From Bog-756 sp963699105 (GTDB taxonomy: Bacteria; Actinomycetota; Acidimicrobiia; Acidimicrobiales; RAAP-2): a stretch of 64,000 bases of DNA. Each line of letters starts with the position of its first letter. Within the stretch, counting starts at the first letter, position 1. The notes under the pieces were generated by a model, which saw only the letters and a list, made by a program, of their open reading frames with translations, ran no database searches and was not told the DNA's origin. The stretch spans positions 310,001 to 374,000 of the forward strand of contig CAVOTI010000004.1 of NCBI GenBank assembly GCA_963699105.1. The letters are read 5' to 3'. Positions 52,679-62,734 of this stretch are shown here, piece after piece. The position numbers and the translations under genes are program-made.

Positions 52679-52911
52679 GGGTCTACCTCCTCATCGATCC
52701 TGGAGTGCCGCCGTGCCGAGCGCCGGTTGGTGGAGCTGTGCGGGCCAGGTCCCTTCGCTCCTCTGAACGTCTCTCTTCCAACCCTACGGTCAGGGTGTGA
52801 CTGCGATTGGTGGCGCTCCCAGCTCGGCCCGTCGGTCGTCCCCTTCAACCAGTCGCGGAGGAGATCCGCTGCACGGCCCCGATCCTTCGGAGGCACCCCA
52901 TGGGCCTTCAC
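52675..52911 (-). CDS. 78-residue basic protein, coupled on both sides
   Basis: The frame starts with ATGA overlapping the upstream amidohydrolase stop and ends with ATGA overlapping the downstream TY-Chap-like start. These two junctions are the main evidence that it is translated. The sequence (MKAHGVPPKDRGRAADLLRD, WERHQSQSHPDRRVGRETFR) is Arg/His-rich with no recognised domain. Confidence 0.45.
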   Translation of the reverse strand: MKAHGVPPKDRGRAADLLRDWLKGTTDGPSWERHQSQSHPDRRVGRETFRGAKGPGPHSSTNRRSARRHSRIDEEVDP

Positions 52912-53723
52912 GCACCGAACCAGACGACCTTCGAGAGGAACTTGATGAGACTTGAGGCCACCGTCAAGAGTCCGTCGTGGCGCGGACCCCCGGGCTCCTC
53001 CTGATAGAGGTCACGCCGGATCTCGATCATCACCGAGGACACCTCTGAAGTGCTGCCCAAGTGCTCCAGAGGAACGTAGGTTCCGGCAAAGGGCGCGTTC
53101 AATGCGACTCCACCGGGGACGCCGGCGAACGATGCGGTCGCCATGTCGACGATCGCATCGGGTGTGTGGAATGGGTCGGTCCCGATGCAGATGCCGGGCC
53201 TGGGCGCGTGCTGGTCGAACTCATAGGGCAGAGGAGCGCTGGGAAACGAGTGGAGATCGATGATGATGGCTCTCCCACAGTCGGCGAGGACCTGGTCGAC
53301 CACGTTGGTGAACATCCGTGCATACGGGCGGAAGTACTCGTCCATCAGGGCCTCATCACGGGCTGGATCGGGCAGGCGGAGAGGCCGGAGGTCAGACGTC
53401 GAATAGTAGACGGGACCCATGCCGATGGCGGCCATCGGCTCGTCTTCCCCGATGAACCGCTCGGGGTCGACCACCAGGCGGGAGAAGCGATTCTCGACTA
53501 AGCGGGCATCGAGGCAGGCACGGGCGAGTGCGGTGTTGGCGATGTCATCCGTGTACCAGTCGGTCATCTTCCTGAGTTCGAGATCCAGCGCGTCGTCATC
53601 GAGGAGAAGATCGGCGCGGACGTCGTCCGGGATCGCCGTGCTCGAATGGGGGATGTGGATGACCAACGGGGAGGGTCCCCAGAAGATTCCGTCCGTCAGT
53701 GGTAGGCCGACCATGACCTCCAC
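52908..53723 (-). CDS. N-formylglutamate amidohydrolase-family enzyme
   Basis: A 271-residue zinc amidohydrolase of the FGase family (HutG-like). PLVIHIPHSSTAIPDDVRAD carries the first metal ligand, VENRFSRLVVDPERFIGEDE the substrate/metal region, AIIIDLHSFPSAPLPYEFDQ the DLHS motif, and GVALNAPFAGTYVPLEHLGS with VMIEIRRDLYQEEPG the C-terminal binding site. The family cleaves N-formylglutamate to glutamate in histidine degradation or acts on related N-acyl or carboxypeptide substrates. No hut genes are nearby. The start may be at MEV or MVG. Confidence 0.8.
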   Translation of the reverse strand: MEVMVGLPLTDGIFWGPSPLVIHIPHSSTAIPDDVRADLLLDDDALDLELRKMTDWYTDDIANTALARACLDARLVENRFSRLVVDPERFIGEDEPMAAIGMGPVYYSTSDLRPLRLPDPARDEALMDEYFRPYARMFTNVVDQVLADCGRAIIIDLHSFPSAPLPYEFDQHAPRPGICIGTDPFHTPDAIVDMATASFAGVPGGVALNAPFAGTYVPLEHLGSTSEVSSVMIEIRRDLYQEEPGGPRHDGLLTVASSLIKFLSKVVWFGA

Positions 53724-53946
53724 TCTGCACCGTAGGTGTGACGATCACACTCCATGAGCTCCCTCGTCCGAAACGAAGCGACACCAGCACTTGCCTTCCT
53801 ACCAGCGCTTTCGTTTTTACGTGATGGAGAAGCACTTCGCGAATTTGCTTAGCAACCACCAAGTCCGAGTGGATTAAACAGCCATGGTGACGAGTGACTT
53901 GTCGATTCAACTCCTGCTGCCGTGAATTCCACTTCGTCCCAACCAG

Positions 53947-56150
53947 TTAGCGATTATTGCGGCTGTACTCGACGAACGAGCACAGTGTCGAGATCAGCCG
54001 CATCTCGTCGATGGTGCGAGCCCTGCTCTTCAGGAGCTCCTCGGTACAGACCAGATGGGCGAGGCACCTGGCCCGGCTGACGGCCACGTTCAGGCGATTC
54101 CGCGAGAACAGGAACGCGGACCCATGTGGCACATTCGCGGCATTCGAAGTCGTCATCGTGAAGAACACGACGGCGGCCTCCTGGCCCTGGAACTTGTCGA
54201 CTGTACCCACCCTGACCCCGCGTGTCTTCGGTTCGGCGTCGAAACGGTCCCGCAGTAGGCGTACCTGATCGTTGTAGGGCGCCACCACCATGATGTCGCC
54301 CACAGTGAGGGGCCGGGATGTCCCGTGCTGATCGACCCACGGGGTACCCAGCAGACGCATGAGCTCATCGGCCACGATCGCCGCCTCCTCGGGTGACTCG
54401 GTCGAACGGCTGGCGTGGTCCGCCCGCAGCCACCGGAGCCCGGTGCCAAATTCAGTCGACTGCCGGGCGCAATCCGGATGACTGACCAGTCGTCCTTCGT
54501 AGATCCTCTCCGAGATGAAGCGGCATACATCGGGATGCATCCGCCGGGTTTCGTGGAGGAACACGCCCCTGTCACCTGGCATGGTGAGCTCCGCCCCGAG
54601 CACATGCTCCAAGACACTGTTGCCACTCCCACCCGGGTGGGCCGCTTGGGCGACCTGGGGAAGTTGGAGCGGATCGCCGAGCAGGATCAGGTTGTGGGCC
54701 GAGCGTGAGGCGGCCAGCGCGTCCGCCAGCGCCAATTGTCCAGCCTCGTCCACGATCAGGACATCGACAGGCGAGTCCTTATGTCGTTGCCGGCGAAGAG
54801 CCAGGTCGTGCCGGCCACCAGATTGAACTCGCTGCGGGCACAGGGCTTGTTGGTGCGCGAGTACTGCACGCCTGGCAGTCCCCCATCCTCCGGCTCGGTG
54901 GCCCTCCGGACAGAGCTGAGGCGGTCCAGGACACGCTCCTCACGGAACAGCTTCATCACCTCGCTGAGCAGGTTGTCGATGGCCGGGTGGCTCATTGCCG
55001 TGATGCCCACCCGCTTGCCGGCGAGGATCAGACTGAGCACGATGTGGGCGCCCCGAAAGGTCTTTCCGGTTCCGGGAGGGCCCTGGATGGCCACATAACT
55101 CCCGTCCAGTTCAGGAGCCCACCGGGTGATCGAAATGACCTCGTCAGTGAATCCGCCCGAACCCGGTCCCATCTCCGGGAGGAACCGGGGAAGGTCCCGA
55201 CGGAGCAGAGCCGTGGAGACGGGGTTGGGTGGTCCCATTGTCACAGGGTCCAGCAACTTGGTAGCCAGTTCTGCGAGTGCTTCCGGTTTGGGCCTGGGGC
55301 TGAACCAGTCGTCCAACATGATCGTGGTCGGGACGACTCCCAGTTCTTGAGCCCGTGCGTTCCAGGTAAGGTCGATCTCCCGCCGCACCGGATCGATGAC
55401 GTCCACCCCGGCGAACCCCGGCACCCCGTCGGGCGTCGCATAGAGGATCTTCTCCCACCGGTCCAGCGAAGAGTCAGGTCCGATCTCCTGGACCGGCCAG
55501 CGAAACCTCATGGCCGGAAGGAGTGTCCTGCCCGTGCTGGATACCCGGTCCACGGATCCCACCCACTCCAGTCCGGTCAGAACCTCGGGATCACCGAGGA
55601 GCGTTGCCGAGTCGCCGAGCGCTTTGGCGAGCTTCGGCGCCGCCTGGGCTCGCCACTCCCGTTGCCAGTATCCGAGCAGGTCGCCGAGCAGATGCTCCAG
55701 CGTATCCGGACCGGCGGCGTGCAGGCTGGCCACCTGGGCATCGAGATCCGGGGTCCGGTCCTCCAGTTCGAACCGGGCCGACCTCCAGGCCAGTCCGAGA
55801 GGTCGTTGATCGACCAGCCATTCCCGCAGAGCCAGCGTGGACCGGACATCATCCTCGTTGTAGGCGGCGATACGGTCGAGCAGAGTCGGATCGCCCTCCT
55901 TCATGTACTGCTCGTACTCCACGACAGCGGCCGAGCCCTGGTCGATGTCGTGGCCCCGGCGGTAGCCGGTGACCGCCTCGAGGGGCTTGAGACCGTAGGA
56001 CTCCACTCCCACCTGCACCGCGTTGAGCCCGACACGGTAGAGGTCGACGAAGAGGCCCGTCTCGACCAGCTCGGCCAGAGTCTCCTCGGCCACACCGTGC
56101 TCGGCAGTGAGGCTCTCGAGCGCCGACCGCTCCGTGTGGTTGCTGAGGCA
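53947..56150 (-). pseudogene. DNA2/TM0106-type helicase-nuclease, truncated and frameshifted
   Basis: The C-terminal about 735 residues of a RecB-like nuclease plus superfamily 1 helicase. Visible are the end of the exonuclease-like part (ETGLFVDLYRVGLNAVQVGV, ESYGLKPLEAVTGYRRGHDI, IAAYNEDDVRSTLALREWLV), Walker A YVAIQGPPGTGKTFRGAHIV, Walker B VDEAGQLALADALAAS and helicase motifs (VAPYNDQVRLLRDRF, TVDKFQGQEAAVVFF, RLNVAVSRARCLAHLV). A missing C near 54777 splits motifs I and II; restoring it gives NDIRDSPVDVLIVDEAGQ. The N-terminal roughly 400-500 residues are absent: homology stops at about 56150, where an unrelated plus-strand gene begins. It is dead by truncation. Confidence 0.8.
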
Positions 56151-56681
56151 TATAAGACAGCCTCCACCAAAATTCTGAGGATCGATGGTGAGTCGTGGGA
56201 AGAGACAGATTTGAGGACCCTCGATCTGGATTCACAGATTGACAGATTCGTACGACTCCAGGGTGGCGGATTCAAACCCGAGACTCTGCGGACGTACGAG
56301 TCTCGGTTCCGACTGGCCGTTTCAGAGTTCCTCAAGTACGAGGAGGATCCCAAGTCATACAAAGGTCCAGCTGCGCAGCGCCGCTCGGCACCTCGCAAGG
56401 CGAGCACACCTGTGGAACGGGGATCCGAAACGGGAGCTTCTCGTGGCGCCGTCGACAGTTCGACCAGCGATGGGCCGGGAACTCATCAGGCAGACGGTGG
56501 AGGCACTTCGCGATCCACTCTCATCAAGTACCCATTCCCATTGCGCACTGGGGAGCTGGCGTACTTTGAGCTGCCGCGTGATCTGACGCGAGCGGAAGCA
56601 CAACGGATGGCGGCGTTCATCTCGAGCCTGGCAATTGATCCTGTACCCGAACTCAAGTCCGGACGCGGCGAGGAGACATGA
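56136..56681 (+). CDS. Uncharacterised small protein upstream of HigB-like gene
   Basis: Up to 181 residues; GTG 56136 is a candidate start, but the 5' end may be lost at the junction with the truncated helicase. The N-terminal half (DSQIDRFVRLQGGGFKPETL, RTYESRFRLAVSEFLKYEED) resembles the helical core-binding fold of tyrosine recombinases. A Ser/Gly-rich linker leads to a C-terminal strand-helix piece (YPFPLRTGELAYFELPRDLT, RAEAQRMAAFISSLAIDP). Its stop overlaps the next gene by 4 bases (ATGA). It may be an antitoxin or partner of the HigB-like protein. Confidence 0.5.
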   Translation: MVAEAYKTASTKILRIDGESWEETDLRTLDLDSQIDRFVRLQGGGFKPETLRTYESRFRLAVSEFLKYEEDPKSYKGPAAQRRSAPRKASTPVERGSETGASRGAVDSSTSDGPGTHQADGGGTSRSTLIKYPFPLRTGELAYFELPRDLTRAEAQRMAAFISSLAIDPVPELKSGRGEET

Positions 56682-57124
56682 CCAAGTCCTCGAAGCCTGC
56701 CTCCCCCTGGCTGATCCACTTCTTCCAACGGCACCCAGCCGATGATCCGAAGAAGTCAGTTCCTGCTCAGGAGTTTCTTGACGGTCTGAACGATGCTGTG
56801 GCCGCGGAGATCCTCGCAGTACTGGTAGCTGTCGCCGAAGCCCCACCCCCAGCCTTCTCGGGAGGCGGTAAATGGGAGGCGATGAAGGCGGAGATGTCGG
56901 GCTTCTATGAAGTTCGAGTGGCCGGCAATGACGTCGCAGGCCGGAAGATGAACCACCGGATGTTCTGCAGGCTCCTGCGGGATGCTGACGACCTCGGTGG
57001 ATCGAGCATCGTATGCATCGCTGGGCTGTCCAAGCCGCTAAGGAGCGCCGCACGCCCCGGCGACTATCGAGCGGTCAGGCGGTTGGGCGCTGAGTTCGAT
57101 CGCCGCCGGACCGTCATGGAGTGA
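56678..57124 (+). CDS. HigB/Gp49-like toxin-family protein
   Basis: A 148-residue protein. The C-terminal 95 residues (GGKWEAMKAEMSGFYEVRVA, NHRMFCRLLRDADDLGGSSI, VCIAGLSKPLRSAARPGDYR) follow the RelE/HigB phage Gp49-like order: the GFYEvRV strand, the hyRlFC strand, the 'vvl-GlsKp' strand, then the last helix. RelE-type proteins cut mRNA on the ribosome. An N-terminal extension of 50 residues is unusual. It is translationally coupled to the upstream gene, with an XRE gene convergent 20 bases downstream. Confidence 0.6.
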   Translation: MTKSSKPASPWLIHFFQRHPADDPKKSVPAQEFLDGLNDAVAAEILAVLVAVAEAPPPAFSGGGKWEAMKAEMSGFYEVRVAGNDVAGRKMNHRMFCRLLRDADDLGGSSIVCIAGLSKPLRSAARPGDYRAVRRLGAEFDRRRTVME

Positions 57125-57143
57125 CAGAATACCGGCCCGTAGA

Positions 57144-57467
57144 TTAAGCGCTCAACCTCTCGTTCTCGGTGTCTGCCGGGATAGCCACGATGTCCAACTG
57201 CAGGGCCGAGGCGAGCGACACAACGGTCGACAGCGTCGGATTGGCATGGTTTCCGGAGAGCAACCGGCGTATGGCCTCTGGGCGGACCCCGACGCGGCGG
57301 GCGAGCTCGGCCTTGCTTAACCCGAGAGCGACACGCCGGCCTTCAATCGTACGAACGATCCGGTCGACGTCGTCGATGCGGCGGCGAGCGTCCTCGTATG
57401 CGGTGGCAAAGTCCGGGTCGTCTAGGCGATCAGCGATGTACCGCTCTGCGCCGGTGCGTGGTTTCAT
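57144..57467 (-). CDS. XRE-family HTH protein (HigA-like antitoxin)
   Basis: A 107-residue protein from ATG 57467, with GGGAG upstream. An N-terminal helix with AERYIADRLDDPDFATAYED precedes the XRE domain (GLSKAELARRVGVRPEAIRR, LLSGNHANPTLSTVVSLASA). This N-terminal 'DPDFATAYEDA' element is usual in HigA-type antitoxins. It faces the HigB-like gene convergently instead of sharing an operon with it, which is atypical for a toxin-antitoxin pair. It may be an orphan antitoxin or the remainder of a second locus. Confidence 0.75.
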   Translation of the reverse strand: MKPRTGAERYIADRLDDPDFATAYEDARRRIDDVDRIVRTIEGRRVALGLSKAELARRVGVRPEAIRRLLSGNHANPTLSTVVSLASALQLDIVAIPADTENERLSA

Positions 57468-57645
57468 CGGTGCTCCCTTCTCTCCCAAGCGTAACAAATA
57501 TGTTCCGTCTTGAACAGTCGAGGACCGGTCACCCATCCCTACTTTATCCCTACAATTCAGCGAAACTCAGCGAATTCAGGCCAACTCGATCCGGAATAGG
57601 CCCAGGTCAGCACACTGGAGACGACCAGCTGGACCCCCGGAGCCG

Positions 57646-57811
57646 TCCACCCAGATCTACGAAGGCACCAACAGGATCCAGCGGGTGCTCATCTCCAAGG
57701 GGTTGCTCGGACAGCCGCTTTCAGTGTGGGAGCAAGCGGCCGTTCTCCTTGGGAGCGATCGAGCGATCCAACGTTGTGTGACGTCGGTGGTGCTCAGCCT
57801 CTGGAGCTGAG
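57646..57811 (+). pseudogene. 3' remnant of an acyl-CoA dehydrogenase gene
   Basis: Reads STQIYEGTNRIQRVLISKG followed by LLGQP, the diagnostic C-terminal motif of acyl-CoA dehydrogenases (QIYEGTNxIQRxxIAxxLL), then a non-homologous tail to the stop at 57809-57811. No upstream part of the enzyme remains. The tail's stop codon lies inside a hairpin repeat, suggesting that repeat insertion or recombination joined here. Confidence 0.7.
57793..57811. repeat. Hairpin CTCAGC-N7-GCTGAG
   Basis: A perfect stem, extendable by one pair to GCTCAGC...GCTGAGC, with the loop CTCTGGA. It lies at the end of the acyl-CoA dehydrogenase remnant. Confidence 0.6.
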
Positions 57812-58021
57812 CCTCAAACATTGTTCTCACCCTGCATATGTGGACCATGTCGTCGACGTCATCAGCCTGGGGAAGCTGAGTCAGCAGGCAATTCGACATC
57901 AACCGTCCCGGGGCCGAAAACTCGCTATAGGGCCAAAGATCCGGCAATGGTCACACTTCCATGGGGACCCAAAATTGCGAGCGGCCCGGGGTCGAGGTGG
58001 GCCTCGCTGGGTCGGCTACCT

Positions 58022-60395
58022 CTAGCCAATCGGTGCGATCGGGATGGTGAACAGGGCGCTGGCGCTGTCCCGCGTGTGGGGCCTGGTTGTCGTCCTCGTG
58101 TCGAAGACCTCCACGGTGAAGGTCGACGTCTCACTCCTCTCGCGTGGTGTACCTGAGATGACCCCGGTCGACTTGTTGAGTTTGAGTCCCCTGGGCGGTC
58201 TCCCCGAACCGGCGGCCAGCTTCCAAGTGTAGGGAGGATTGCCGCCGGTGGCTTCGAGGCTGGCCGAATAGGGCTGGCCCACTGTTCCGCCCGGCAGCGA
58301 GGGAGTGGTGATCGACAACGTCGTGAAATAAAGGATGAGGGCGCCGATCGAACCGGTACCGCCCCCGACGGCGTAGCAAGTGGTGATCGAAGGGCAGGCG
58401 ACTCCCGATAGGGCACGTGTTGCCGAGGGCAACGTCTGGGCGCTCCAGGTGCTCCCCGAGTCGGTGGTGGCGAGGATGTCCCCTCCGGACCCCACGGCGT
58501 AACAGGTCGTGGCCGACGGACAGGCGATGTCTGCTAGCTCTGAGGTTCCCGAGGGCACCGTCTGAGCGCTCCACGTGCTCCCCGAGTTGGTGGTGGCGAG
58601 GATTTCTCCGTATCCCGTGCTGTTCTCGAACCCCACGGAATAACAGGTGGTGGCGGACGGGCAGGCGATGGCAAACAGGAACGGGGGCTCCGAGGGCAGC
58701 GTCTGGGCGCTCCAGGTGCTCCCCGAGTCGGTGGTAGCGAGGATGTCCCCTCCGGACCCCGGGCTGTTGGTGCCCACGGTGTAACAGGTGGTGGTCGACG
58801 TACAGGCGATGCCGTACAGGGACTCTGAGATCCCTGGGGGAACCGTTTGGGTGCTCCACGTGCTGCCCGAGTCGATGGTGGCCAGGATGTCGGCGCCGCC
58901 CGAGTTGTTGCCGCCCACGGCGTAACAGGTGGTGGTTGTCGGGCAGGCCACGTCGATCAGGTCTGAGGTCCCCGGGGGCACGGTCTGGGCGCTCCAGGTG
59001 GCCCCAGAGTTGGTGGTGGCCAGGATGCCCGGGCTCTGGCCCGCGGCGTAGCAGATGGTGGTCGATGGACAGGCGATGCCGGTTAGTCCCTCAGTACCTG
59101 CGGGCACCGACTGGTCGTTCCAGGTGGCCCCGGAGTTGGTGGTCGCCACGATGAGGTCCCCCCGAATCCCACGGCGAAACAGGTGGTTGCCGACGGGCAG
59201 GCGACGCCCTTGAGAACAGCCGTCCCCGAGGGAACGATCTGGGCGTTCCACGTGCTTCCCGAGTCAGTGGTGGCGAGACTTTCTCCTTCGGGATTTGGGC
59301 CGTTTTGGCCCACGGCGTAGCAGATGGTGGTCGATGGACAGGCGATGCCATTTAGTCGAGAGATCCCCGAGGGCACCGTCTGGGCGCTCCACGTGCTTCC
59401 CGAGTCGGTGGTGGCGAGAACGTACCCGCTGTTGCCCACGGCGTAACAGGTGGCGGTCGACGGGCAGGCGATGCCAAAAAGGAGTCCCCGTGCAGGCACC
59501 GTCTGGGCGCTCCACGTGCCCCCGGAGTTGGTGGTGGCGAGAATTTCCCAGTTGTCCGGGCCGTTGGGCTCGCCGACGGCGTAACAGGTGGTGGTCGACG
59601 GGCAAGCGATACCGTTCAGAGTTGGAGTTGGGAACGATGGGGGTACCGGGGGCAGCGTCTCGGGGCTCCACGTGGTCCCCGAATTGGCAGTGGCGGAATT
59701 TCCCCGCCCGAGCTGTCGACGCCCACGGCGTAGCAGGCTGTGGTCGACGGGCAGGCGATGGCCGATTGCACAGAGATCCCCGAGGGCACCTTCTGGGCAT
59801 TCCACGTGCTCCCCGAGTCGGTGGTGGCGAGGATTTCTCCCTCGGATTGCGTGCTGTTTTGCCCCACGGCGTAGCAAACGGTGGTCGATGGACAAGCGAT
59901 GGCGTTCAGTCCATAGGTTCCCGAGGGCAGCGTCTGGGCGTTCCACGTGATTCCCGAATTGGTGGTGACGAGGATGTCGGCGCCGCCCGAGCTGTTTTCG
60001 CCCACGACGTAGCAGATGGTGGTCGACGGGCAGGCGACTCCGAATAGGGCACGTGTCGCCGATGGCACCGTCTCAGGCGTCCAGTTGCTCCCCGAGTCGG
60101 TGGTGGCGAGGATGTCGGCGAATCCCGAGCTGTTTTGGCCCACGACGTAGCAGATGGTCGTCGACGGACAGGCGATGGCGCTGGTCCCCGGAATAGCTGG
60201 GTACGACGCGCTCACCTGCCACGTGTATCCCCCAGCTTGGGCAGTGGTTGCGGCAGCTCGTCGCAAAACTCTGCCTGATCTTGCGGCGCTGGTTGCGCCT
60301 ACAGGCAACGCCATCACCGTAATCAGAAGTACCGACACTGTGACCGTCAGTAGTGTCGAGGCAACCAATTTCGCGCGTCCCGTCTCGGATCTCAT
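58022..60395 (-). pseudogene. Secreted CPSTTTCYAVG-repeat propeller protein, two frameshifts
   Basis: One gene of about 790 residues read in three frames. The start MRSETGRAKLVASTLLTVTV is a signal peptide. Then come about 13 repeats of roughly 50 residues (IACPSTTTCYAVG, GDILATTDSGSTWSAQTVPS). A C-terminal Ig-like putative He_PIG domain (LSITTPSLPGGTVGQPYSAS, GNPPYTWKLAAGSG) ends the protein. Frames change near 59700 (one base lost) and at the six-C run 59158-59163 (one base lost). Each repair restores a perfect repeat. BNR/sortilin-like propellers of this type are extracellular, with probable glycan or protein binding. Confidence 0.75.
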
Positions 60396-60734
60396 GCCAT
60401 TTCCAGGTTCCCCCTGGCTGGATTAGCCGGTCCAGCGATCGCTCTACATACGAAGGGCTTAACACGATTGGACCCTCGTTGCCACCGTTTGTGATCGCCG
60501 TTGCTGGAAGTGCTCACAATCGAAGGCGCGCCATCGTCGAGATTGCCCCACTGCTCTGGGGCGGTTTGCGATCCCCCAGGCCGAACCCGTTGCAATCCGG
60601 AGTTGCATTCGATAATTTGGGTCCGACGGCGGGAATCGGTTCTCTCGGGTACCCGGGACTGGCGGACCGGGTAGCCCGAGAAGCCGCGGTCCATCAGGCC
60701 GAGGCCGGGCCCACGCAGGAGGTCATTAACGACC
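60396..60734. other. Divergent intergenic region
   Basis: Promoters for the secreted repeat protein and the TetR-like gene. No gene or clear operator is recognised. Confidence 0.35.
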
Positions 60735-61514
60735 ATGGATCGGCGGCCGAGGCAGAGCCGGGAGGACCTTCGAGCACTCATGTTGGCTGCCGGACAGTCC
60801 ATCCTTCTCGAAGAAGGGCTCGGCACGAGTGCTAACGCCCTGAACTTCAAACGTGCCTTCGACCGGATCGAGTCAGAGACAGGCATCAGACTGTCCAACG
60901 CCTCGGTGATCGGACGGGTGTGGGAAAACCTCGGCGACTACCAGACTGCTGTGCTGGTCGAACTGGCGTCAGATACGAGCCGTTCCAATGTCTCCGAGGT
61001 TGCTGACGTGGTGGCCGCCGTCCTGGCAGAGCGAGACTTATCAACGGCCAAGGCTCGGTCGGAGGTGTTGTCCGAGGTGTGCCGGGTGGTTGGCGAGGCT
61101 CTTGGCGATGCTTTGCGTCGCTCCTCGAGCTGGTCGGTGTGGATCAACGTGTGGACCGTGGCGACCTCAAGTGACCTGCCCGACCGATACCAACGAGTTC
61201 TTGCTGCACTCATGCGGAGCTATGACGCCATCAATCGGGAGGGAGAGGAAGCGTTTGGGAGCTTGATGACGCTCTTCGGCTATCGGATCAAGGAGCCCCT
61301 GACTGTACCCCAGTTCCTCAATGCCGTCGGGGCACTCTCTGAAGGATGCTCACTTCGGGACCGGGTCGACAACAAGATGCTCGGGATCGTCCGTCCCACG
61401 GGACCTCATGGAGAAGAACAGCAGTGGACCATCTTCGGTATCGGGCTCCACGCTCTCGTCCTGGAGTTTTTCGAGCTAGATCCCGACTTTGAAAAGGACG
61501 ACCGCGAGGACTAG
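60735..61514 (+). CDS. TetR-like transcriptional regulator
   Basis: A 259-residue protein from ATG 60735. The N-terminal helix-turn-helix is of the divergent actinobacterial TetR type (REDLRALMLAAGQSILLEEG, LNFKRAFDRIESETGIRLSN, ASVIGRVWENLGDYQTAVLV), with a longer insertion than canonical TetR. The C-terminal 190 residues form a helical ligand domain (VCRVVGEALGDALRRSSSWS, LPDRYQRVLAALMRSYDAIN). It is divergent from the repeat protein gene and could control it. The ligand is unknown. Confidence 0.65.
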   Translation: MDRRPRQSREDLRALMLAAGQSILLEEGLGTSANALNFKRAFDRIESETGIRLSNASVIGRVWENLGDYQTAVLVELASDTSRSNVSEVADVVAAVLAERDLSTAKARSEVLSEVCRVVGEALGDALRRSSSWSVWINVWTVATSSDLPDRYQRVLAALMRSYDAINREGEEAFGSLMTLFGYRIKEPLTVPQFLNAVGALSEGCSLRDRVDNKMLGIVRPTGPHGEEQQWTIFGIGLHALVLEFFELDPDFEKDDRED

Positions 61515-61975
61515 CTATTCCACAACAACGGGCATCTGCTAGCGCTCAGGTTTGGACTATGCGTCCTTTGAGTTGACAACAGAGGCGTCAGGACCTGGGA
61601 AGAAGAGGTCCTCACTGCCCGTGTCGCCCCATCTGACGAGGTAGGGCGGTTCTCCGTTCGGATGACGAATATTCCAGCACTTCGCAGTTTCGATCGGGCT
61701 GCCCGACTCGGCGACCACCGATCACGATCCGGTCCCCAATTTTCCGCGTGCATCGAGGCTCCTTCCTTCAGTGCCCCATTAACTCCATAGTCATCCCACG
61801 CCCCGCCGAGTGCAAGAGAGAAGATCCCCCGGTGTGACCCACCTACCCGGCGGCGATCAGGGACAGAATGACATCCACGTGGCCCTGCCAGCACCACTCG
61901 CACTCGCGGGCTATCTTCGTTTCCGAAGATGGTTCTCTCCATGGCGGAGGGGGCGGAGTACCTGAGGAGAACACG
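61515..61975. other. Intergenic, no supported gene
   Basis: About 460 bases without a convincing frame. The end holds the ribosome site of the DUF3303 gene. Confidence 0.35.
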
Positions 61976-62293
61976 ATGAAATACATGATCGAATATGAAA
62001 TTCGCACGGCTGGTCTTACACACGATCAGCTCAAGGACAATCAGGACGCGTTGCTCAAGGCCTTCGACAAGTGGTCGCCTGAGAAGGGCCTTACGATCGA
62101 TGCATTCGTCTCGAACTTGAATAATGGTGGCTATGTGCTGGTGCAGGCAGACGATCCCGGGGTGGTCTATGCGTTCGTCTCGAAGTTCGTTTACTGGAAC
62201 GATGTCAACGTTGTCCCTGTTGTCGATGTTGGGGACGCAGTAGCAACGGGGAACGAGTCTCTGGCCTGGGCACGTAAAGCGGTGAAGGGTTGA
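61976..62293 (+). CDS. DUF3303-family protein
   Basis: A 105-residue protein from ATG 61976 with GAGGAG upstream. MKYMIEYEIRTAGLTHDQLK, LLKAFDKWSPEKGLTIDAFV, NNGGYVLVQADDPGVVYAFV and WNDVNVVPVVDVGDAVATGN match the small dimeric alpha/beta-barrel DUF3303 family. No biochemical role is known. It stands alone. Confidence 0.75.
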   Translation: MKYMIEYEIRTAGLTHDQLKDNQDALLKAFDKWSPEKGLTIDAFVSNLNNGGYVLVQADDPGVVYAFVSKFVYWNDVNVVPVVDVGDAVATGNESLAWARKAVKG

Positions 62294-62734
62294 TACGAAG
62301 CCTCAACTGATCACACGCCCCGGGGGGTTCATTGTGGGATAGGGCGGGACATTCCGAAGCACAATTGCGTCTCGTTCCTCATCTCAGCGGCAGATCAGTC
62401 GCGGCTCCAAGCTTCCCGGGGCTGAGGTGTGGTCAGTTCGTTCTTGGCTCACTGGGCTGAGGATCCTGTCCCTGGCCTCTCCTGAGACTTGTCCCGGTCC
62501 ATCCCCCGAGCGCTCTATCGCTGACCACCGTCGGTCACAGTGTTCCCGTGATCAGCACTCATCAAGACCTCACAACCGAAGTCACTATCCGGCTATCAAG
62601 CCAGCCAAATCCCTGGGTTCTCGTACAGGACGGGGACGCGCAGTGCCGACATAATTGTCGGATTCAGGCTTTTTGAGTCTCCTGCTCGGGTGGACCGACA
62701 TGGAGCGGGACTGTGGCCGTGGATCGCCGCCCGG
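62294..62734. other. Intergenic, weak hairpin relatives
   Basis: No gene. GGGGCTGAGGTG (about 62417) and GGGCTGAGGATCCTG (about 62455) look like right arms of the hairpin family without clean left arms. Confidence 0.35.

Noticed and set aside
54705..56135. Plus-strand open frame of 658 codons across the helicase
   Set aside because: Its first 475 codons mirror helicase coding on the other strand; only the last part, from about 56136, has protein character.
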